NCBI RefSeq assembly: GCF_049671045.1
Contig: NZ_JBATUH010000017.1
Location: forward strand, 11,432-75,431
DNA: 64,000 nt
Origin: Parvibaculum sp049671045
GTDB taxonomy: Bacteria; Pseudomonadota; Alphaproteobacteria; Parvibaculales; Parvibaculaceae
Direction: 5' to 3'
Shown: piece by piece, positions 16,136 through 23,267 of the stretch
Layout: each line of letters starts with the position of its first letter
How positions within the stretch are numbered: the first letter of the stretch is position 1
Notes under the pieces: generated by a model
What the model was told of the DNA's origin: nothing
The model's database searches: none
The model's input: only the letters and a program-made list of their open reading frames with translations
Translations under genes and position numbers: made by a program

Positions 16136-17542
16136 ATGGCTGCTCCACGCACCATGTACGACAAAATCTGGGATGCGCACCTCGTCGACATGCAGGAGGA
16201 CGGCACCGGCCTCCTCTATATCGACCGGCATCTCGTGCATGAAGTGACGAGCCCGCAGGCTTTCGAGGGTCTGCGCATGGCCGGCCGCAAGGTGCGCGCG
16301 CCCGAGAAGACGCTCGCCGTCGCCGATCACAACGTGCCGACGACCGACCGCTCGAAAGGCATCGCCGACGAGGAAAGCCGCATCCAGGTCCAGACGCTCG
16401 AGGACAATGCGCGCGAGTTCGGCATCCAGTATCTGGCGATGAGCGACAAGCGGCAGGGCATCGTCCATATCGTCGGGCCCGAGCAGGGCTTCACGCTCCC
16501 CGGCACCACCATCGTCTGCGGCGACAGCCACACCTCGACGCATGGCGCCTTCGGCGCGCTCGCGCATGGCATCGGCACTTCCGAGGTCGAGCATGTGCTC
16601 GCGACGCAGACGCTCATTCAGGCCAAGGCGAAGAACCTGCGCATCAATGTCGTCGGCAAGGCGCCGGAAGGCTTCACGGCGAAGGACATCGCGCTCGCCA
16701 TCATCGGCCATATCGGCACGGCGGGCGGCACGGGCTATGTCGTCGAATATGCGGGCGAGGCGATCCGCGATCTTTCCATGGAAGGCCGCATGACCGTCTG
16801 CAACATGACGATCGAGGCGGGCGCGCGCGCCGGCCTCGTCGCGCCGGACGAGAAGACCTTCGAATATTTCAAGGGCCGGCCGATGGCGCCGAAGGGCGAA
16901 GCCTGGGAGAAGGCGGTCGCCTACTGGAAGACGCTGCCATCCGACGAAGGCGCGCATTTCGACAAGGAAGTGACCGTCGATATCGCCAATCTGCCGCCGA
17001 TGATCACCTGGGGCACGAGCCCTGAAAACGTCATCCGCATCACCGACCGCATTCCGGACCCGGCGACTGTCGCCGATGAGGGCAAGCGCCACGCCATGGA
17101 GCGCTCGCTCGAATATATGGGCCTCACGCCCGGTACGCCGATCACGGAAGTCAGGATCGACCGTGTCTTCATCGGCTCCTGCACCAATGGACGCATCGAG
17201 GATCTGCGCGCGGCGGCGGCGATCGCAAAGGGCAAGAAGGTAGCCCCCACCGTCAGCGCCATGGTCGTTCCGGGCTCGGGCCTTGTGAAGGAACAGGCGG
17301 AGGCGGAAGGTCTCGACAAGATCTTCCTCGAAGCGGGCTTCGAGTGGCGCGAGCCGGGCTGTTCCATGTGCCTTGCGATGAATGCCGACAAGCTCGCGCC
17401 GGGCGAGCGCTGCGCCTCGACCTCGAACCGCAATTTCGAGGGCCGTCAGGGACGCGGCGGGCGCACGCATCTCGTCTCGCCCGCCATGGCGGCGGCGGCG
17501 GCGATCGCGGGGCATTTCGTCGATGTGAGGGAGGTGAAGTGA
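16136..17542 (+). CDS. leuC: 3-isopropylmalate dehydratase large subunit
   Basis: A 468-residue aconitase-family subunit catalysing isomerisation of 2- to 3-isopropylmalate with LeuD. The [4Fe-4S] ligands are visible in VFIGSCTNGRIEDL and PGCSMCLAMN. Other family marks are GDSHTSTHGAFGALAHGIGTSEVEH and SNRNFEGRQGRGGRTHLVSP. Start ATG at 16136 with AAGGAGTGAAGA ribosome site. The final 123 bases before the last few codons are duplicated exactly at 17934-18056; the ends then differ (VREVK stop here, VRKV stop in the copy). leuD is displaced 1 kb downstream by two insertions. Confidence 0.97.
   Translation: MAAPRTMYDKIWDAHLVDMQEDGTGLLYIDRHLVHEVTSPQAFEGLRMAGRKVRAPEKTLAVADHNVPTTDRSKGIADEESRIQVQTLEDNAREFGIQYLAMSDKRQGIVHIVGPEQGFTLPGTTIVCGDSHTSTHGAFGALAHGIGTSEVEHVLATQTLIQAKAKNLRINVVGKAPEGFTAKDIALAIIGHIGTAGGTGYVVEYAGEAIRDLSMEGRMTVCNMTIEAGARAGLVAPDEKTFEYFKGRPMAPKGEAWEKAVAYWKTLPSDEGAHFDKEVTVDIANLPPMITWGTSPENVIRITDRIPDPATVADEGKRHAMERSLEYMGLTPGTPITEVRIDRVFIGSCTNGRIEDLRAAAAIAKGKKVAPTVSAMVVPGSGLVKEQAEAEGLDKIFLEAGFEWREPGCSMCLAMNADKLAPGERCASTSNRNFEGRQGRGGRTHLVSPAMAAAAAIAGHFVDVREVK
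17408..17530 (+). repeat. 123-bp direct repeat, copy 1 (inside leuC 3' end)
   Basis: Identical base for base to 17934-18056 at an offset of 526. It codes for the last ~40 residues of LeuC, from the RCASTSNRNFEG segment to DVRE. The identity stops abruptly on both sides (G versus T before, G versus A after). Confidence 0.97.
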
Positions 17543-17543
17543 G

Positions 17544-17903
17544 GTGTTGACGCCACTTTTTCAACCGATCCGAAACCTTACGATTGAAATGTGGCCAGGC
17601 AGCCCTGTCATTCGTGAACGGAAGTCGACATACCAACGCTGGCCTAGCGAGTTGTACAAGGACGCACCGGCAAGCCTGACGCTGCGCCAGATAGTTTTCT
17701 ACAAAAACCTGATGGCGCTCGCTCTAGCGCTAGGGTCGACGCGCTTACCGGTGGATTTCGGTATTGAGGGAGTTGGTGATTACTGGATGGATCACGGCTG
17801 TATCAAGATTGCCGAACATGCCGGATTCATTCGCCCATTAGAAAATGAAGAAGACGGCTTGGTCGGCTCGATTGAGCTTGCTTGGCGGGTTACCGTTGAT
17901 TGA
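17544..17903 (+). CDS. Hypothetical protein in low-GC insertion
   Basis: An open frame of 119 codons starting GTG two bases after the leuC stop. The product has a basic N-terminal half (SPVIRERKSTYQRWPSELY), a helical middle (ASLTLRQIVFYKNLMALALA) and an acidic C-terminus. No family is recognised. Composition differs from the neighbours: 17581-17640 has 32 G/C of 60, whereas the leuC line 17401-17460 has 45 of 60. It lies wholly inside the segment bounded by the duplicated leuC end, so it looks like acquired DNA. Whether it is translated is uncertain; the coupling to the leuC stop and the uninterrupted frame argue for it. Confidence 0.5.
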   Translation: MLTPLFQPIRNLTIEMWPGSPVIRERKSTYQRWPSELYKDAPASLTLRQIVFYKNLMALALALGSTRLPVDFGIEGVGDYWMDHGCIKIAEHAGFIRPLENEEDGLVGSIELAWRVTVD

Positions 17904-17933
17904 AGCGACGTGGCACGAGTATTCCGGCTACAT

Positions 17934-18056
17934 CGCTGCGCCTCGACCTCGAACCGCAATTTCGAGGGCCGTCAGGGACGCGGCGGGCGCACGCATCTCG
18001 TCTCGCCCGCCATGGCGGCGGCGGCGGCGATCGCGGGGCATTTCGTCGATGTGAGG
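17934..18056 (+). repeat. 123-bp direct repeat, copy 2 (orphan leuC 3' end)
   Basis: A perfect second copy of 17408-17530. In the leuC frame it continues to a different ending (VRKV then TAG at 18063-18065). It is cut off from any leuC start and is best read as the displaced end of the ancestral leuC gene, or as a duplication made when the intervening segment was inserted. Confidence 0.95.
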
Positions 18057-18060
18057 AAAG

Positions 18061-18112
18061 TGTAGCGCCTCAAAGCCCCTCCCCTTCATGGGGAGGGGTT
18101 TGGGGTGGGGTG
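18061..18112 (+). repeat. Left GC-rich palindromic repeat flanking the DUF559 gene
   Basis: A hairpin CCCCTCCCC (18076-18084), loop TTCAT, GGGGAGGGG (18090-18098), followed by TTTGGGGTGGGGTG. The whole unit recurs in inverted orientation at 18498-18550. Outside the hairpin, TGTAGCGCCTC (18061-18071) also matches the reverse complement of the right-hand outer flank at most positions. Confidence 0.9.
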
Positions 18113-18145
18113 GCCACAGCGCTTTCAATGAGGTACGGCCGGGCG

Positions 18146-18484
18146 ATGGCGAACGAAAGAGCCAGAGCGCTTCGGAGGAACCAGACAGAAGCCGAAAGGG
18201 CGCTCTGGCAGAAATTGAGAGTGCTGAAGGCGGAAGGATTTCATTTCAGGCGGCAAGCGCCTATCGGAACGTATATCGCGGATTTTGCCTGTCATTCACT
18301 CAAGCTGGTGATCGAGGTTGATGGCGGGCAGCACAATGAGAAATCCGGCCTGGCGCGCGACGCGGAACGGACGGCATGGCTCCAGGGAGAGGGCTGCAGG
18401 GTGCTGCGCTTCTGGAATAACGAGGTACTGACAAATATCGAGGGCGTGGAAGATACGGTCAGGCGGGAACAGGGTCTCATCTGA
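18146..18484 (+). CDS. DUF559 domain protein (PD-(D/E)XK-type endonuclease-like)
   Basis: A 112-residue protein (118 if the ATG at 18128 is used). It matches the DUF559 pattern throughout: RARALRRNQTEAERALWQKL, GFHFRRQAPIGTYIADFACH, LVIEVDGGQHNE, RDAERTAWLQGEGCRVLRFW and NNEVLTNIEGV. The Asp in YIADF and the Glu/Asp in LVIEVDGGQH fit the catalytic carboxylates of the restriction-endonuclease-like fold related to Vsr mismatch nucleases. The family's biological role is not established. The gene sits between leuC and leuD and is bracketed by near-identical inverted GC-rich palindromes, so it resembles cargo of a small mobile or REP-like unit. Confidence 0.88.
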   Translation: MANERARALRRNQTEAERALWQKLRVLKAEGFHFRRQAPIGTYIADFACHSLKLVIEVDGGQHNEKSGLARDAERTAWLQGEGCRVLRFWNNEVLTNIEGVEDTVRREQGLI

Positions 18485-18497
18485 TCATTCGAAACAT

Positions 18498-18550
18498 CAC
18501 CCCACCCCAACCCCTCCCCATCGAGGGGAGGGGCAATAAGAGGCGGTAGA
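18498..18550 (-). repeat. Right GC-rich palindromic repeat flanking the DUF559 gene
   Basis: CACCCCACCCCAA (18498-18510) followed by hairpin CCCCTCCCC (18511-18519), loop ATCGA, GGGGAGGGG (18525-18533), then CAATAAGAGGCGGTAGA. This is the left unit in inverted orientation, differing in the loop and by one base in the linker. It abuts leuD and its AGGCGG outer part may serve as the leuD ribosome site region. Confidence 0.9.
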
Positions 18551-18554
18551 AGAT

Positions 18555-19160
18555 ATGGACAAGTTCAACAAGCTCACGGGCGTCGCGGCGCCGCTGCCGA
18601 TGATCAATGTCGATACCGACATGATCATCCCCAAGCAGTTCCTGAAGACGATCAAGCGCACGGGGCTCGGCAAGAATCTCTTCGACGAGATGCGCTTTGA
18701 CGAGAAGGGCAACGAGAAGCCCGATTTCGTGCTCAATCAGCCAGCCTATCGCAATGCGCAGATTCTCGTGACCGGCGAGAATTTCGGCTGCGGCTCCTCG
18801 CGCGAACATGCGCCCTGGGCGCTCCTCGATTTCGGCATTCGCTGCGTCATCGCGCCCTCTTTCGCCGATATTTTCTACAACAATTGCTTCCAGAACGGCA
18901 TTCTGCCGATCGTGCTGCCGCAGGCCGATGTCGACAAGCTGATGGACGACGCGGAGCGCGGGAGCAATGCGGTCGTCACCGTCGATCTCGAGGCGCAGGA
19001 AATCCGCGGTCCCGATGGCGGCGTCATCAAGTTCGACATCGATCCCTTCCGCAAGCACTGCCTGCTCGAGGGGCTCGACGGCGTCGGCCTGACGCTGAAG
19101 CGGGAAGCGGCGATTTCGACCTATGAGACGAAGCACAAGGCCGAGCAGCCCTGGCTGTGA
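18555..19160 (+). CDS. leuD: 3-isopropylmalate dehydratase small subunit
   Basis: A 201-residue swivel-domain partner of LeuC. Motifs: VDTDMIIPKQFLKTIKRTGLG, the signature ENFGCGSSREHAPWALLDFG and APSFADIFYNNCFQNGILP. Length is typical. It now lies 1,012 bases after leuC because of the two insertions, so its expression may depend on read-through across several hairpins or on a new promoter. leuB follows after a repeat-bearing gap of 108 bases. Confidence 0.97.
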   Translation: MDKFNKLTGVAAPLPMINVDTDMIIPKQFLKTIKRTGLGKNLFDEMRFDEKGNEKPDFVLNQPAYRNAQILVTGENFGCGSSREHAPWALLDFGIRCVIAPSFADIFYNNCFQNGILPIVLPQADVDKLMDDAERGSNAVVTVDLEAQEIRGPDGGVIKFDIDPFRKHCLLEGLDGVGLTLKREAAISTYETKHKAEQPWL

Positions 19161-19171
19161 CGAGGCTCGTC

Positions 19172-19249
19172 ATGCCCGGATGAGATCCGGGCATCTGGAA
19201 TGAAACGCGCGGTGCGAGAGCCCTGGATTGCCGGGTCGAGCCCGGCAAT
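19172..19249. repeat. Two intergenic palindromes between leuD and leuB
   Basis: The first is ATGCCCGGA-TGAGA-TCCGGGCAT (19172-19194) and the second ATTGCCGGG-TCGAG-CCCGGCAAT (19227-19249). Both are perfect 9-bp stems with 5-base loops, set in GTCATGCCCGG- and CCCGGCAATGACG-type contexts. These look like the dispersed palindromic repeats seen between genes in Rhizobiales; no T run follows, so termination is not implied. Confidence 0.8.
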
Positions 19250-19268
19250 GACGACGAGAGAGTTTGAA

Positions 19269-20375
19269 ATGACGAAGAAGATCCTGATCGTGGCGGGCGA
19301 CGGCATCGGCCCGGAAGTGATGGGCGAGGTCGAGCGCGTCATCGGCTGGTATGCGAAGAACCGCAAGTTCGACGTCGCCATCGAGCATGAGCTGGTCGGC
19401 GGCTGCTGCTACGACAAGCACGGCGTCGCGGTGACGGATGCGACGGTCGAGAAGGCGAAGGCCGCGGATGCCGTCTTCCTCGGCGCGGTGGGCGGTCCCA
19501 AGTGGGACGACGTTCCCTATGAGGGCCGGCCCGAGGCGGGTCTGCTCCGTCTGCGCAAGGATCTCGAACTCTTCGCCAATCTGCGTCCCGCGCTCTGCTT
19601 CGCGGCGCTGGCGGACGCCTCCTCGCTCAAGCGCGAGATCGTCGAGGGCCTCGACATCATGATCGTGCGCGAACTGACGGGCGGCGTCTATTTCGGCGAG
19701 CCGAAGGAGATCACCGATCTCGGCAATGGCGAGCGCCGCGGCGTCGACACGCAACTCTATACGACGCATGAAATCCGCCGCATCGCGGAGGTCGCCTTCG
19801 ACCTCGCCCGCAAGCGCGACAATCGCGTCATGTCGGTCGAGAAGCGCAACGTCATGAAGTCGGGCGTGCTCTGGTACGAGGAAGTCTCGAAGCTCCACAA
19901 GGAGAAGTTCGCGGATGTGAAGCTCGATCACATGCTCGCCGACAATTGCGCCATGCAGCTCGTGCGCAACCCCAAGCAGTTCGACGTCATCGTCACCGAC
20001 AATCTCTTCGGCGACGTTCTTTCCGATATCGCCGCCATGCTGACGGGCTCGCTCGGCATGCTGCCCTCCGCCTCGCTCGGCGCGAAGGACGCGAACGGCA
20101 AGGCGAACGCCATGTATGAGCCGGTGCATGGCAGCGCGCCCGACATCGCGGGTCAGGGCGTCGCCAATCCGCTCGCCTCGATCCTCTCCTTCGCCATGGC
20201 GTTGCGCTACACCTTCGATCGCGGCGCTTGCGCCGACCTGCTCGAAAAGGCGGTCAATGGCGTGCTCGCACAGGGCTTGAGGACCGGCGACATCATGCAG
20301 GCGGGCATGACGAAGGTCGGCACCGTCCAGATGGGCGATGCGATCCTCAGGGAACTCGACCGGCTGAACGCATAA
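19269..20375 (+). CDS. leuB: 3-isopropylmalate dehydrogenase
   Basis: A 368-residue NAD-dependent beta-hydroxyacid dehydrogenase, third step of leucine synthesis. Recognisable parts are ILIVAGDGIGPEVM at the N-terminus, the substrate-binding LLRLRKDLELFANLRPA, VRELTGGVYFGEP, and the C-terminal GSLGMLPSASLG, PVHGSAPDIAGQGVANP segments. The start at 19269 gives the normal N-terminus; the open frame to its left runs through the palindromes. asd follows after 21 bases. Confidence 0.97.
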   Translation: MTKKILIVAGDGIGPEVMGEVERVIGWYAKNRKFDVAIEHELVGGCCYDKHGVAVTDATVEKAKAADAVFLGAVGGPKWDDVPYEGRPEAGLLRLRKDLELFANLRPALCFAALADASSLKREIVEGLDIMIVRELTGGVYFGEPKEITDLGNGERRGVDTQLYTTHEIRRIAEVAFDLARKRDNRVMSVEKRNVMKSGVLWYEEVSKLHKEKFADVKLDHMLADNCAMQLVRNPKQFDVIVTDNLFGDVLSDIAAMLTGSLGMLPSASLGAKDANGKANAMYEPVHGSAPDIAGQGVANPLASILSFAMALRYTFDRGACADLLEKAVNGVLAQGLRTGDIMQAGMTKVGTVQMGDAILRELDRLNA

Positions 20376-20396
20376 CGAGCCGTCAGGAGAAAGCCG

Positions 20397-21419
20397 ATGG
20401 GATACAAAGTCGCCGTTGTCGGGGCCACGGGCAATGTGGGCCGCGAGATGCTGAACATCCTCGCCGAACGCGAGTTTCCCGCCGATGAGGTGGTGGCGCT
20501 CGCCTCGCGGCGCAGCCAGGGAACGGAAGTTTCCTACGGCGACAGGATTCTCAAGGTGAAGGCGCTGGAGAATTACGATTTCTCCGGCACCGATATCTGC
20601 CTCATGTCGGCAGGCTCGACGGTCGCCGCCGAATGGTCGGCGCGGATCGGCGCGCAGGGCTGTGTCGTCATCGACAATTCGTCGAAGTTCCGCATGGACC
20701 CCGACGTGCCGCTCGTCGTGCCGGAAGTGAATTCCGACGCCATCGGCGGCTATACGAAGAAGATGATCATCGCCAACCCCAACTGCTCGACGGCGCAGAT
20801 GGTGGTGGCGCTGAAGCCGCTCCACGATGTCGCGCGGATCAAGCGCGTCGTCGTCTCGACCTACCAGTCGACGAGCGGCGCGGGCAAGGAAGGCATGGAC
20901 GAGCTCTTCGAGCAGACGCGCGCCATCTATGTGAACGATCCGGTCGAGAAGAAGAAGTTCACCAAGCAGATCGCCTTCAACGTCATCCCCCATATCGATG
21001 TGTTCATGGAGGATGGCTACACGAAGGAAGAGTGGAAGATGGTGGTCGAGACGAAGAAGATGCTCGACCCGAAGATCAAGGTGACGGCGACCTGCGTGCG
21101 CGTGCCGGTGTTTGTCGGCCATTCGGAAGCGGTCAATATCGAGTTCGAAAAGCCGATCACGGATGATGAGGCGCGCGAAATCCTGCGCGAGGCGCCGGGC
21201 TGTCTCGTCGTCGACAAGCGCGAGGATGGCGGCTATGTGACGCCGCTCGAATGCGTCGGCGAATATGCGACCTATATCAGCCGCATCCGCGTCGATCCGA
21301 CCGTGGAGAACGGGCTTGCCATGTGGATCGTCTCCGACAATCTGAGGAAGGGCGCGGCGCTCAACGCCGTGCAGATCGCCGAGATTCTCGGCGCGCGTTA
21401 CCTCAAGAAGGCCGCCTGA
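20397..21419 (+). CDS. asd: Aspartate-semialdehyde dehydrogenase
   Basis: A 340-residue NADPH-dependent enzyme making aspartate semialdehyde for lysine, threonine, methionine and diaminopimelate. Motifs: VAVVGATGNVGREMLNILAE (nucleotide binding), active-site cysteine in ANPNCSTAQMVVALKPLHD, and catalytic His region VPVFVGHSEAVNIEFE. Ribosome site CAGGAGAAAG precedes the ATG. It is probably the last gene of the leu-asd transcript, converging with pdxY 3 bases away. Confidence 0.97.
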   Translation: MGYKVAVVGATGNVGREMLNILAEREFPADEVVALASRRSQGTEVSYGDRILKVKALENYDFSGTDICLMSAGSTVAAEWSARIGAQGCVVIDNSSKFRMDPDVPLVVPEVNSDAIGGYTKKMIIANPNCSTAQMVVALKPLHDVARIKRVVVSTYQSTSGAGKEGMDELFEQTRAIYVNDPVEKKKFTKQIAFNVIPHIDVFMEDGYTKEEWKMVVETKKMLDPKIKVTATCVRVPVFVGHSEAVNIEFEKPITDDEAREILREAPGCLVVDKREDGGYVTPLECVGEYATYISRIRVDPTVENGLAMWIVSDNLRKGAALNAVQIAEILGARYLKKAA

Positions 21420-21422
21420 GGC

Positions 21423-22268
21423 TCAGGCGAAAACCTCGATATTGGGCGGCAGGCCCGGATCCCAGATGATTGCCTGATCGTGGGCGAGCGCAAGCTCGCC
21501 CCGGCCAGCCTCGATGCTCGAGCGGATGAGTGCCGCCGAGCAGGCGGAGGCGCGCGCCAGCGCCTGCGGCACCGCGACGCCGCTCAGAAGCCGCGAGAGA
21601 AAGATGGCGGCGAAGAGATCGCCGGTGCCCTTGGGCGTCATCGTATCGTCGGCGGCCGAATATTTCGTCGTCTCGGCGCGATAGGCTTTCCTGTTTTCGA
21701 CGGCGAGGCTCGATATGCGGCCCCTGGGCGCGGGCGCCGAGGTGATGGTCACGATTTTTGGGCCGAGCTTGCGGGCGAGGGGGATGGCCGCGCGGATATC
21801 GGCGGGCTCCTCGCCGGCAAGCCGCGCGAATTCAAACCAGTTCGGCGTCACGATGTCCGCGCGGAGCGCGAGTGCGGCCTGCGCGGCTTCGACGGCCCTG
21901 CTCACATAGGCGCCCTTTTCATCGCCCATGATCGGGTCGCAGAGATGAAGCGCCTTGGGATTGGCGGACTTCACGCGCGCCACCGCATCGGCGACGGCGC
22001 CCGCCTGTTCGGCATTGGCGAGATAGCCGGAGAAGACGGCGTCGCAGCGCGAAAGCCAGCCTCGTTCGTCGAGCGCGCGCACCAGCCGCTCGATCAGGTC
22101 TTCACCGAGAAGCTCGCCCTCGAAGCTGCCGTAACCCGGATGATGGGCGAGAAGCACGGTCGGCACCTGCCAGACCTCGTGGCCAAGCCGCTGCATCGCA
22201 AATGCGCCGGCGGAATTTCCGACCGCCCCATAGACGACCTGGCTCGAGATGGAAAGGATCGTCGCCAT
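21423..22268 (-). CDS. pdxY: Pyridoxal kinase PdxY
   Basis: A 281-residue ribokinase-family enzyme phosphorylating pyridoxal in B6 salvage. Family marks: ISSQVVYGAVGNSAGAFAMQ and LAHHPGYGSFEGE at the N-terminus, TPNWFEFARLAG in the middle and the anion-hole motif TPKGTGDLFAAIFLSRLL near residue 215. The length and HHPGYG motif fit PdxY/PdxK rather than ThiD. Monocistronic on the minus strand, divergent from mcl1. Confidence 0.93.
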   Translation of the reverse strand: MATILSISSQVVYGAVGNSAGAFAMQRLGHEVWQVPTVLLAHHPGYGSFEGELLGEDLIERLVRALDERGWLSRCDAVFSGYLANAEQAGAVADAVARVKSANPKALHLCDPIMGDEKGAYVSRAVEAAQAALALRADIVTPNWFEFARLAGEEPADIRAAIPLARKLGPKIVTITSAPAPRGRISSLAVENRKAYRAETTKYSAADDTMTPKGTGDLFAAIFLSRLLSGVAVPQALARASACSAALIRSSIEAGRGELALAHDQAIIWDPGLPPNIEVFA

Positions 22269-22376
22269 GCGTACTCCTCATGCACCGAGCCCCCGCAATT
22301 CCGCTTCACACGTCCCCACAAGATTTATAGTGTCCGCATTCCGTATCCGCGAGAACTTCCGACGCTGGAGAGAGTC

Positions 22377-23267
22377 ATGTCCCTGATTAATGCCCGTCCG
22401 CGCCGTAGCGTGCTTTACATGCCGGGATCGAATGCGCGCGCGATGGAAAAGGCGCGGGAGATTCCCGCCGATGCGCTGATCCTCGATCTCGAGGACGCCG
22501 TGGCGCCGGATGCGAAGGAAGAAGCGCGCGCGCAGGTGATGAGCGCCGTCGCACAAGGCGGTTATGGCAAGCGTGAAATCGTCATTCGCGTGAACGGGCT
22601 CGATACGCCCTGGGGCATCGACGACATCAAGGCGGCGGTCGCGGCGGGCCCGGACGCCATTCTCGTTCCCAAGGTCAATTCCGCCGGGGACGTGGCGCGC
22701 GCCGAAGCCGCGCTGACGGCGGCCGGCGCGAAGGGCGGCTTGCAGCTCTGGTGCATGATCGAGACGCCGCTTGCGATCCTCAACATCCAGTCGATCGCGG
22801 CGAAGGCGCAGGAGGCGGGTTCGCGCATGTCCGTCTGGGTCATGGGCACCAACGACATCGCCAAGGAGCTTCGCGCCGCGCATACGCCCGACCGCGTGCC
22901 GATGCTTGCCTCGCTCGGCCTTTCGATCATCGCGGCGCGGGCCTATGGCATCGTCGCGCTCGACGGCGTTCATAACGACATCAAGGACGAGCAGGGCTTC
23001 GTCGCCATCTGCGAGCAGGGCCGCGACATGGGGTTCGACGGCAAGACGCTCATCCACCCCTCGCAGGTCGCGCCCTGCAATCGCATCTTCTCGCCCGATC
23101 CTGAAACCGTCGCCTTCGCGCGCAAGACGATCGAGGCGTTCGAGCTGCCGGAGAACAAGGGCAAGGGCGTGCTCAAGGTCGATGGGCGCATGGTCGAAAT
23201 TCTTCATGCGGAAATCGCAAGGCGCACCGTCGCCATTGCCGATGCCATCGCGGAGCTTGAGGCATGA
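22377..23267 (+). CDS. HpcH/HpaI-type CoA-ester lyase (malyl-CoA / citramalyl-CoA lyase-like)
   Basis: A 296-residue TIM-barrel lyase of the citrate lyase beta / malyl-CoA lyase group. Key segments: RSVLYMPGSNARAMEKAR, LDLEDAVAPDAKE (metal-binding Asp/Glu), VRVNGLDTPWGIDD, MIETPLAILN (metal-ligand Glu) and KTLIHPSQVAPCN. Start ATG at 22377; the much longer open frame upstream is a shadow of pdxY. It overlaps the MaoC gene by 4 bases. The partner suggests (3S)-malyl-CoA/beta-methylmalyl-CoA lyase (Mcl1) in the ethylmalonyl-CoA pathway, but a closely related malyl-CoA thioesterase (Mcl2) would look similar. Confidence 0.85.
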   Translation: MSLINARPRRSVLYMPGSNARAMEKAREIPADALILDLEDAVAPDAKEEARAQVMSAVAQGGYGKREIVIRVNGLDTPWGIDDIKAAVAAGPDAILVPKVNSAGDVARAEAALTAAGAKGGLQLWCMIETPLAILNIQSIAAKAQEAGSRMSVWVMGTNDIAKELRAAHTPDRVPMLASLGLSIIAARAYGIVALDGVHNDIKDEQGFVAICEQGRDMGFDGKTLIHPSQVAPCNRIFSPDPETVAFARKTIEAFELPENKGKGVLKVDGRMVEILHAEIARRTVAIADAIAELEA

